Shown here piece after piece: positions 55,504 through 64,000 of a stretch of DNA of 64,000 nt. Within the stretch, counting starts at the first letter, position 1. Every line of letters starts with the position of its first letter. This DNA is from Stereocaulon alpinum (taxonomy: Eukaryota; Ascomycota; Lecanoromycetes; Lecanorales; Stereocaulaceae). The stretch lies in assembly GCA_018257865.1 (NCBI GenBank), contig JAEUBA010000011.1, positions 186,001-250,000 of the forward strand. The letters are read 5' to 3'. Under the pieces are notes generated by a model, which was given only the letters and a program-made list of their open reading frames with translations, made no database searches and was not told the origin of the DNA. A program made the translations under genes and the position numbers.

Positions 55504-57754
55504 TCACTCTCCTCCAACACCTTCCCTCAAATGCTCGAACCATTCCCTCATCGCATTCGCCAGTCCGCCTCCAGTCTCCCCTATGATTGTTAGAATGAGG
55601 CTGTAATTGTTCCCGAGGAACCTGTCTCTCCTCTCTTGTGCTAGACCTTTCGCCACTTTAATCAAGAACGAATCAACTTCGCTCCGAAGGCGCTCCAGGC
55701 TACGAGCCACTGGCTCGATGTCGCTCGTGCGCGCTTCTCCCGTGCCTGAAGCTATCGTCTCATTACTGCTTAATGAAAGGATACTTTGCAGAAATTGGCC
55801 GAAACGCTGAGTGAGGACATGAGGAGCTGTCGATCCTTTGCTGTCTGCACTTGATCCAGTTAACGACAGGGTCGCGCGACCGCCGCTTGAAAGAGCAGCT
55901 GTAGATTTTCGGACAGATTCGACGTGCATGTCCATTGCTACTTGAAACCGTGGCCATAGCAGCATATTCGTGCCGTTGATATATCCATCCGCTACGGGAC
56001 ATTTCCTACGCTGCAGCTCGAAGGCTAGATGCTGATTTAGTCGTACACAAAGCAACATCCCTAGACAGTCATAGGTAGACTCTATGAGCTGCTTCGTGAA
56101 GGCGGTGCCCCGCGCGAATATGGGAGAGAAGATGGAGTTGAAGTACTGGGAAAGTGTCTGGAAAGACACATTAGGGAAGAATGCTGTTAGGAAGGAGTAT
56201 TCGAAGGAGGCGTTGTCTATGAGAGCGGTGTTGAAGGCGTGGAAAGGGACTTCGAGGTAAGTGGGTGTTTTGATCTCTTCAGCGACGTGGGACGGGAGAG
56301 CAGATGAGGAGGCACGCTTGAGAACATCGATGCGACGGCCAAGTGAGAGGGCGTCGTGTGCAGGTTGAGTAGCTTTTGAGCCAGCACCTACAGATACTTC
56401 GATTCAGCTTTTGATACCTCTCGAGGCTGAATGACTTACTCCTTTGGCTACTAAGGTCAAGTCCCAAAGCATCATGCTTGTCCACAGTATATAGAGGTAT
56501 CTTCTCAAGTGCTAGTTCGTAGCGAGTAAATTGGCTGGAATAATACCAGCGCATAGTGTTGATGTACGCTTGGCCAATCTCCTCTGCCAATTGCTCATGA
56601 TGCTTGGCAAGAAAACCGTATAAATCCTTGTAAGGAAGGAATGCTCTTTGCTGGATGATCTGTGCATTGATATTTGGTGAACGCAAAGATTTGATCTGAG
56701 ACACGAAAAAGTCGCGTATCCGTTCAATAGCCTACGAAGACCATTAGTCTAGAAAAGGGAGTAGAGACGAAGGCCTCTTTACCAAATTTGTCAGATCATC
56801 CAAGAGGGGCTTCAAATCCGAGACCGCCAGGACCTTGTCAGGACCTTTGAGCTTTTGATCGATCACTTTTGAACGCTTCTCTAGTTCCTCGAGCGCTTTG
56901 ATCCAGGTATGATCCATTGGGCCTTCGGCAATCTTCTTCACCACTGCAGGCGCAATAGCTATCTCCTCAAGGGCAGGGCCTAGGAGCTTCTCGACCACTT
57001 TTCGATTCTCAAGTTTCGTATTTAATGCGGTAGATCGTGCTTGCAGCGTCTCGATCTCGGCAGAGACGGCGCCGAGATCCTTCTGAAAACTGGTCAAAGA
57101 GACTTCGACTGATTTGAGGACATCGTCGCAGGCCTAGGAGAATCAGTCCAGTGTAGCGCTCTGCTGATGGGAATCGCATACTAGTATCGAACGGTGCAGA
57201 TCTTCAAATTTGTCCCTGTCCATCTCATCTGCGTCCATTCAGCATCAGAACTCTTACACTATTGTAGAGCATACATACTCACATTCCTCGGCCATATGTA
57301 CAGTATCATCCCGTATTTCCAAGCTGTTGTCGTCTCCTCGGTCCTGGAGAAAGTCAAGCAGACCTAGTCCGCCAAAGTTGACATCTTCAAGGAGCTCAGA
57401 GGGCCTCTCCGATCCATGGCCGTTCTGTAAGGAAATGTGTTCCCTATCTATTTCTTCTAGTGGTCTTCCAATGATCTCCTCCAGTACCTTCAAGGGATCA
57501 CCGGAATCGGCTGGAGGTGTGATCTGCTGCTTCAAGTGCGAGCCATTGGGTAGTCTGACAGAGTTCAGGGAAGTGGTCGAGGAATTGAACTTCCCAGAAA
57601 CGTTCAGGGAAGACGATCGAGGACTGAAGCCTGATCTCTGCACAGCTCTGGGTCCAAGATGACTAGGCCGTCGTGGGGCAGGCGAGAGAGATCTATGTTG
57701 AGGTGGAGGGGAGCCAGCGGGTGTGGACTGGACGGAGAATCGATCGAGCCACAT
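55504..57754 (-). CDS. VPS52: GARP complex subunit VPS52
   Basis: Five exons: 57283-57754, 57182-57228, 56783-57133, 56440-56731 and 55504-56387; 681 aa. VPS52 is a tethering subunit for endosome-to-Golgi vesicles. After a Ser/Pro-rich N-terminus, the conserved core starts at DKFEDLHRSILACDDVLKSV (built across a 47-nt exon), followed by the coiled coil DLGAVSAEIETLQARSTALN. The diagnostic block is FFVSQIKSLRSPNINAQIIQ, then YKDLYGFLAKHHEQLAEEI and YINTMRWYY. The C-terminal helical domain ends GLANAMREWFEHLREGVG. All splice phases agree. Length is in the family range (about 640-700 aa). Confidence 0.93.
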
Positions 57755-59551
57755 ATTGAAGAAAAATCAATTACAAGAAGCGTCTCTGCGGGGCGGGAGC
57801 TCGATCCATTTGCTCTGATGGTTCGTGTTCTCCTACAACAATTTCGAGACTGTGGAATCCGTATATCATGGAGCGAATCTGGTTACGCTCAAGTCCTTGG
57901 CATTGTACCGTAATCTAAGATTACATGAGATACAGCTAGTCCTACCTAGCTCCAACCCTGGAGTATCTACCACATGCCGTTCTCCATGTAGCTCACGACA
58001 TACGAATTACGAAAAGAGAAATATAGAAAAGGTCGGTGCTGACTACATCACTAGGCTCCGCGCAAAGCATGGTGATGAGACTAAGTGCATCAAAAGAAGG
58101 TCTAGGGTGTTTGGCCACAGGGCCTCTTAAGTCAAATTCACCCTTGCACAAGTTACGTCTACCGAGCATGCGCAGTGTATATAGATAGTATTGGCCGTTC
58201 AAGGCCCTGCCCACCCAACGGAGCTGCTAAAGAATAGGAGAGTAAGGCGTCAAGGGTCTATCTCACCTTATGCGCTTTCCAAACCACATACAGAACATTG
58301 CTCGAGTGAGACAGAGCGCCCGCAGGTAGTATTTTGCACGGAAGGAACCATCTTGCTGGTCTGTCTAGACTTTTTGATCGTTTGCTGTAATGTTATCTGG
58401 AAAATAACCTAAACAAGACGACCGGGGGTAATACTCCATATCATTTCGACCATAATACCATGAGGCTATCTACATCAGCTTGAGCGAGCTTTCGTCCATG
58501 TCTACGGCTGAGCTCATCTATCAGAGTAGCCGCTCTTTATCCTGTATCACGCGCACTGTCGTTGTCACATAAAGAGGATTGGACGCAGGGCAGTCGAAAG
58601 CAGATCCGAGCCATCTGAGCGGCGTACGTTTGTCTATCCCGAAAGCAGTCAAGTTTCTATGGAGCTGCTCATTGTTAGTGGCTTCAACATGATATATCGA
58701 GATACAGATGGGAGACTTGTTCATCGCACAAGACCTACCTTACTTCGTTGTGCCGGCTTAGGCTTACCCAGTGCTCCGCCACTTTACATGGGCTGCGGCT
58801 GTTGAATGATGCGTAGCCCCAATGGAAGCGAGACACTGCTGAGGAGCCTCCAGCTTAATCTTGAAGCTCGGGTCCCACTGTTAGCATCAATGTCGGGTTC
58901 AGCTACCATTCTAGAAACCTTATCAATACCTGCTAAACTCTGATCATGCTCACTCATACGTTACCTCGTGTAAATTCTTAATCTATACTTAGCAGTAGCG
59001 ACATCTCGCGGAGTTGGACAATAAATCGCGTTTGTGCGGCCATGGCGCACACTGATGAGACACGCTCAACTGACTATGGTCCGCCTGCTGTTGCTCACTT
59101 GGAATGGATCTGACGACATGCATATAAGCTGGCGATTGGCTGCAAAGCGGGATCTTCTGCTGTGTTGTAAGTTGCGCTGCTAAGTAGGTTCAGATCTTGT
59201 CTCCATAGCACACCTTGTGCTCATGAACAGATTTGCAAGAGGAAAGCACATCCTTCGAATAGCTGAGACCCAACGGGTGGGCAACTCGAGCCAAAATTCA
59301 AATTTCCATTTGGGCAGCCCATCAGATTCGCTTATACAGGTAGACCATAACATCCACCTTGCGTACTTGAGAAACTATCAACAAATTCCAGACTACGCCG
59401 TCGTTACAGTAACGAATTTCCGAAAGGCATGTCCGGAGAGAAAGCTGAAGCGGATATGAAGCGACCATAAGGTACTCAACTCTGAAGGATGCAGATGCAG
59501 TAGCGTTTCAGCAATCTGATCCTTTGCATGTTTGTCGCTTGCTGATTCTCG
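57755..59551. other. Gene-poor region upstream of VPS52
   Basis: 1.8 kb, AT-richer than the genes. Short frames only; the first few hundred bases hold the VPS52 promoter. Nothing recognisable otherwise. Confidence 0.45.
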
Positions 59552-59850
59552 ACAGTGTTTGTAAGGCATTGGAAGGCCCACTGGAAGACTGGCCTCTCAC
59601 GTGCTGTGAACTACAGGCTTTTGATCCTGAGAAGGACATGGGGGGCATTGACGATGTGTATCTCACGGGTAATGCTGAAGGCTACCGCGTGTACTATAAG
59701 CCGGAACAAGAGTGTTGATTTTCCAGCGACCAACTAGCTTCGGAAGGCTATTTGTGTTCATCTGCGGACTCTAAACCTGCGGCCATGCACCTCTCTGGAA
59801 TGTTATCACAAAGTCTCTGTGTTACTTTCCGTCGACCGCTCGCAGATGTT
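59552..59850 (+). pseudogene. Relic of an asaB/CmcJ-type hydroxylase/desaturase
   Basis: The frame reads CKALEGPLEDWPLTCCE, then DDVYLTGNAEGYRVYYKPEQ, an order typical of fungal asaB-like (CmcJ/NvfI group) proteins, where WxPLxGPxxDWPL and NVxxxYxGExYxxxYxPxHxWYY are hallmarks. A TGA at 59716-59718 interrupts it where the family has an aromatic Trp/Tyr pair. The same frame then continues with SSDQLASEGYL and SSADSKPAAMH, again in family order. No start or N-terminal exon is found, and the region beyond about 59850 is not recognisable. I read it as a decayed fragment; a gene with an unusual intron around the stop is less likely. The family call is from motif memory. Confidence 0.55.
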
Positions 59851-61438
59851 TCGAGATGCTTAAGACGAATTGTGGGTAGGATATGTAGCAATGTGGTCCC
59901 AAAGGGTCGTCGCTATCAGGAGAACGAATCCTCGTGGCTGGCTATGACTGCCGTGGTCAAAGAGAAAAGTGTTGTAAGCTTTTCTTGAACCGGACCTTGA
60001 CTATTTTGGGTTGCCAGATTACTTCTGTTAGTAAGTAGTAACTTACTGCCACACATTCTCCCAGGCTTGTCATCGGCAAAGAAATTTTCACACTAGAACT
60101 ACCCTGGAAGACGCCCGGAACGCTGGGCCCGGGCTGCACTACGAACCCTATAGTTAGGATTCAATGACACTCCTAAGGATCAAATAGGGGGCTGACTAGC
60201 AGAAATAGCTGAACCTTTCTTTTGTCGATGACGAGTCAGGGTGTAACTCAATTTGCTGCTCTGGGAGACGCTCCACTTTAAGTATGGTATGCCTACAAGA
60301 ACCAACAAGTTAATATAACCGAAAGATACACGGTACAGAGCCTGCAAAATTACGAAAGTCACTACTCACGTTTCCTAGTCGGCAAGTTGATTCTTACGTC
60401 CTGAAAGGATCGTGGTGCGCGATGATCAATTGCTGCCTTTCAAGCTCTGCGTAAGATCATTTCGTTTTAGTATTTGGAATGAATTGACGAGTTTGGGGTA
60501 TTCTTGGCGAGATTTGAAAGCTTGGACCAGCGACGGCCAGATGTTAGCGTTCTCAACGTTACGGGTTTGACTGAAAACGGCGATGGATCCTCGGCTAAAT
60601 AAACGCCTCTCAGCCCCGAATTCCAGGGGCCGCTCTTGTCATTGTGGGGCAGCAGTGGGATGTCGAGGATGTGCCATGTTTGAGAATGTCAAAAGTTGAG
60701 ATTAAAGGTTGCCGCTTCGCCAGAAGTAGAGTGGCAAGTGTGGTAGGGAGTTAGGTGTGGTGTGGATCCAAAGGGCTGGGCCTGGCGGGATGAAAGACCC
60801 GACGGTTCGCGATACTTTCTGAAACGCGTTTACTTTCACTCCAATCTGGGTCTTGCCGTCATTTGAAGATCTAACTATCGACTCCCTTTTCGTCGCAGTC
60901 CGCCCCCATTCTGATCAATGCAGTCTCTACAGAAACAATAATTATAATATCTCATTCACAGTCTCCTACACCTCTCCTTCTCAACTCACTTTGTAACCCA
61001 CACTCTTTAAGCCAACTACTTTCCAACGCGAACTGCACCACACTCCTTTACCACACGTCAACTGTTTCAGCTTCCGCGCCGCTTTCTCTAACCACAACCC
61101 GTCCATCTTTCGCGACTCCACATTCGTTACAACATTGTTTCTTGCGGCAACCTCTTATATCTGTGATCCCAGCTACCTCCTATTAATCCTGCGTTTCCGC
61201 CTTCTACCAAGCAACACCCTCCAGCAGTTCTTCCGCGCATCCTGCAGCTCGCTCAGCCACAGCGGCTCCACAAACACCCCGTCGGTGTGACTGACATCTC
61301 TTCATTGACCCCACGACGGCCTAACATGTTCCCCCGACTTGCACGCCCAGCACACCAACGATATATTTGAAGCACATACTGTCCCCGAACAGGTCCCCGG
61401 CCGTCCGTTGCTGACGCGCATCCATCCTAAGGCATCCT
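59851..61438. other. Intergenic region and likely long leader of the PH-domain gene
   Basis: 1.6 kb. From about 60890 to 61320 the plus strand is rich in C and T with CA/CT tracts (for example CCACACTCC, CTCCTTCTC), typical of the promoter and 5' leader of a regulated fungal gene. No coding frame. Confidence 0.5.
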
Positions 61439-64000
61439 ATGGCCTTCCCCGCATCTGATCAGCAGTACCCGCCAAATGGAGGCCAGAGACTACCCCACCA
61501 GCTCACCTTTGATAGTCAAACCTACCAGAAACCCAATCGCCCAAGACCAACGGACATGTTGACAGAAGCCACGGGTACACTACGAAACAAGCACTTGTCA
61601 ATAGCTGCAGAGACAGCCACACCCAGACTGAGCAAACGGGCATCCAGGTTCGGGTTGGCTGGCCTCTTCGGTAGGTCAAAAGCAAATCTGTTAGATGGTT
61701 CACGTGAGAAGTTGGGATTACAGCTGGAGGAAAATGGACATGCAGAAGAACCAATACCAGGAGACACTGCGGCTTCATACGTGACTGGACACATGTCACC
61801 TTCACTGGACTTCAGTGCTCTACCAGAAATAGAAAGCCCTATGAGACATGCTGCCTCCAAGGCTGCTCTTCGCTCGAAGCCATCTTTCAAACGGGAGAAC
61901 AGTGCCGGGAAGCAGATTCCTTGGAGTCCGCCACCGCTCTTTCAAGCTTATCCTCAGGCCGTCAAGCACGCAGCTCTTCATACACCAAATTTATCAGCGG
62001 AGATCATATTACGACTCCAACGTGAGAGGGGTACGGAAACCAATCAACGCTCAGACTTATACACACCAACTCTCAATGTTGGCAAAACGCCGAAAGAGAA
62101 GAAATCGAGAAAATCCAGGACGACAGATGTACTATCGAAATCCGATTGGAGTGAAAAAGTCTTCGTTCTTGTCACATCTGGCTATGTCTTGCAATATGCT
62201 GGCGATGGATCTTTTGACCGGTTACCCGAAAAGATTATGCCGTTGAGCAAGGACTCTGCTGCTTTTGCCAGTGACGCAATTCCGGGCAAACCATATGTCC
62301 TGCAGATCTCTCAGGTCTCTGATGATGAAGGCAGATTAGACATAGAAGCTTCGAAGTCGATGTTCAAGAAGTTGGGATTGAAAATTGAGTCAAAACGATC
62401 TACATCTTGCTTCTTTCTTGTACTCGAGAACCCGGAAGATATGAGTTGCTGGTTAGTAACCGTCAGGAAAGAAATTGAAGCTATGGGCGGTAAGGAATAC
62501 AGGCCGGACGAATTCCGCAGACCCACGGCAAGAGACGCTACTCCGCAATTGCAATCGAGACCCAGCCAGCGATATCTAGTCAAAAGAGATCCGAATCGGT
62601 TTTCTGGAATGGCTAAAGAGCCGCCGTCTGAGGGATTACATCATGATAAGGTCAGGGCGAATGAAGAATATACGATCAAGCTGAACTTCAATCAATGCCC
62701 TGAGAAAGATCGTGACCTATCATACAGCGAGTCCTTGAGCGAGAGCGTCAATGTGAATCAGCAGTCAGCGCTAGCGACGGATTCAATGCCAGCAGTTACG
62801 AACAGGCACTCTCTCATTACTCAAACATCTATTGAATCACGCTCTGCGTCAAATATAGCGGCGTCCATCAACCAGTTATACCTCGAAGGACTGAGAGAGA
62901 GCCCTCGGCAATCGTATGCCTCTACGAGTGCGAAGACCATAGCAACATCAAACAATTCATCACCTTGCCCCTCCCCAGCGGGATTCCATCCCAATTCCCA
63001 AGACTGGACCGCGCATTCGAATGACAATCGACCTTCAATTTCAGCATCCTCTGGCATTCCTCGCAACTCAACAGTGCCAGGGCCGAGCTCCGTCAGCCAA
63101 GAGATGATAGAAGTCCGCTCTGGCCCTAGGTCATTCCAGCTGGGTTCCGTTCCTACAAAGCAGGACCGACGGACTCCATCCCCGGCGACTCCCAACTTTA
63201 GCGTTCCTACCTTTAGCAAGCGTTATTCTTCCACTGCAAGCTCTCCTTCATTGTCAGCTACGAGAGTAATGACACAGTCTCCTCTAGTCACATTACTCCG
63301 TGAACCGCCTTCGCCACCTATGATTCCAGAAGAAACAGATGTGGTGATAAAGGATGCTGCACCTATAGAAGAATTACAGCATCTTCGTGTCTCTGCTACG
63401 CCGCCGATGAGTTCGGCTTCAGTGATAGGTACCCTGCCGACACCGCCACAATCGTCCGGCTCCCATGACCCTCGGCCAGCGTCAGATGGAGATCGTCCAT
63501 ATTCGCGCCGGTTCTCCTCCCTGCAGTATTCGAAGGGTATCTCCCCAATACAGCTTCCCACTCAAGCACCAGCACCACATCCACCACCGATGATTGCTTT
63601 ACCAGCGTTGCCCGCAGGTGACCGGCCATCACGAGCTTCCCTCTTACCACCTCTGAAGACCACTTTTCCCGCCAAGATAACCAAGCCATCAGCTCGTTAC
63701 TCTATGTTGCCACCGCCGAAGAAAGGCCTCGCCACTCCCCCTACCATCAGACCATCTTCAAGCTCGTCGGCAGCTCCCTTGAAGGCGACTCCCTTGAACT
63801 CTTCACTTGTTCAAGAGACAACTGGAGACCCTGGATATACTGGCTTCATGCAGAGCAGAAAGTTACGCCGTCCAACCACTATGCACGTCCGTGAAAATTC
63901 TGCTCCTGAGCAACCCGAGCCGCTTCCGACCCAAGCATTGAGAGCTCGCAATACTAATGCTTCGCCGCTACGGATTCAACTTCCCACGTCTCGAACCGCC
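61439..64000 (+). CDS. PH-domain protein, C-terminally truncated by window end
   Basis: A frame open from the ATG at 61439 (MAFPASDQQYPPNGGQ) to the last base, at least 853 codons with no stop, so the 3' end lies outside the window. Residues about 237-350 form a pleckstrin-homology domain: DWSEKVFVLVTSGYVLQY at the start, PGKPYVLQISQV in the middle and CWLVTVRKEIEAMGG as the C-terminal helix. The rest is Ser/Pro-rich and probably disordered, with many basic and proline patches. This matches a large PH-domain family found in filamentous fungi with no settled function; membrane or cortex binding is inferred. Any intron must keep the frame; none is needed in the visible part. Confidence 0.8.
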   Translation, partial: MAFPASDQQYPPNGGQRLPHQLTFDSQTYQKPNRPRPTDMLTEATGTLRNKHLSIAAETATPRLSKRASRFGLAGLFGRSKANLLDGSREKLGLQLEENGHAEEPIPGDTAASYVTGHMSPSLDFSALPEIESPMRHAASKAALRSKPSFKRENSAGKQIPWSPPPLFQAYPQAVKHAALHTPNLSAEIILRLQRERGTETNQRSDLYTPTLNVGKTPKEKKSRKSRTTDVLSKSDWSEKVFVLVTSGYVLQYAGDGSFDRLPEKIMPLSKDSAAFASDAIPGKPYVLQISQVSDDEGRLDIEASKSMFKKLGLKIESKRSTSCFFLVLENPEDMSCWLVTVRKEIEAMGGKEYRPDEFRRPTARDATPQLQSRPSQRYLVKRDPNRFSGMAKEPPSEGLHHDKVRANEEYTIKLNFNQCPEKDRDLSYSESLSESVNVNQQSALATDSMPAVTNRHSLITQTSIESRSASNIAASINQLYLEGLRESPRQSYASTSAKTIATSNNSSPCPSPAGFHPNSQDWTAHSNDNRPSISASSGIPRNSTVPGPSSVSQEMIEVRSGPRSFQLGSVPTKQDRRTPSPATPNFSVPTFSKRYSSTASSPSLSATRVMTQSPLVTLLREPPSPPMIPEETDVVIKDAAPIEELQHLRVSATPPMSSASVIGTLPTPPQSSGSHDPRPASDGDRPYSRRFSSLQYSKGISPIQLPTQAPAPHPPPMIALPALPAGDRPSRASLLPPLKTTFPAKITKPSARYSMLPPPKKGLATPPTIRPSSSSSAAPLKATPLNSSLVQETTGDPGYTGFMQSRKLRRPTTMHVRENSAPEQPEPLPTQALRARNTNASPLRIQLPTSRTA

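Noticed and set aside
1..64000. CRISPR arrays, bacterial operons, rRNA genes or intact transposons
   Set aside because: No regular repeat-spacer pattern, no Shine-Dalgarno-led operons, no rRNA sequence and no transposase or reverse-transcriptase frames were found.

Overview
The window is nuclear DNA of a filamentous ascomycete (Pezizomycotina). Reasons: genes are broken by many short introns of about 40-70 nt with GTRNGT donors and CTRAC-type branch points; the gene set is eukaryotic and fungal (ERG5 ergosterol desaturase, LYS9 of the fungal alpha-aminoadipate lysine pathway, CYA5/PET309-type PPR protein, a fungal STAND/NLR immune receptor); and a nuclear tRNA gene with internal promoter boxes and a Pol III oligo-T stop is present. 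The class within Pezizomycotina cannot be fixed from the window. No bacterial operons, CRISPR arrays or intact transposons are seen. Exon coordinates below come from reading frame, splice motifs and family conservation together, and exon sums were checked for phase.

Layout. 1-15 kb: a MetE-like orphan protein (-), a structured foldback repeat just upstream of a mitochondrial rhodanese (+), ERG5 (-), an Atos-like protein (-), a carnitine acetyltransferase with a mitochondrial presequence and a peroxisomal tail (-), and a decayed CYP52-like P450 (-). 16-25 kb: a complete HeLo-like/NB-ARC/TPR NLR (+), a short-chain dehydrogenase (-), eIF5A (+) and RRN7 of RNA polymerase I (+). 25-38 kb: eIF5B (-), a YIPF1-type Golgi protein (-), a GYP8/TBC1D20-type Rab GAP (-), a 1,419-aa MMS1_N/DDB1-family protein (+), and ubiquitin-eL40 (-) divergent from LYS9 (+). 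40-51 kb: a CYA5-like PPR protein (-), a tRNA-Ile(AAU) gene (+) with two insertions, a small F-box protein (-) and an MDR reductase (+), separated by long gene-poor stretches. 51-58 kb: SRP68 (+) facing SEC62 (-), then VPS52 (-). 58-64 kb: gene-poor DNA with a relic of an asaB/CmcJ-type hydroxylase, then the 5' part of a PH-domain protein that runs off the end.

Most genes are housekeeping: translation (eIF5A, eIF5B, ubiquitin-eL40, tRNA-Ile, RRN7), ER targeting and membrane traffic (SRP68, SEC62, YIPF1-like, TBC GAP, VPS52), mitochondrial and peroxisomal acetyl traffic and mitochondrial expression (CAT, CYA5-like, rhodanese), sterol and lysine synthesis. Accessory content is the NLR, the P450 pseudogene, the hydroxylase relic and the MetE-like orphan.

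The most unusual signal is the tRNA-Ile gene. Besides a canonical 16-nt intron after position 37 it carries a 51-nt insertion between the anticodon stem and the variable loop that has every hallmark of a spliceosomal intron. Other points are a ubiquitin-eL40 start codon split by an intron with a 7-nt exon, a stop-free in-frame intron in LYS9, a GC-AG intron, and a recurring C-rich to G-rich switch along coding strands.
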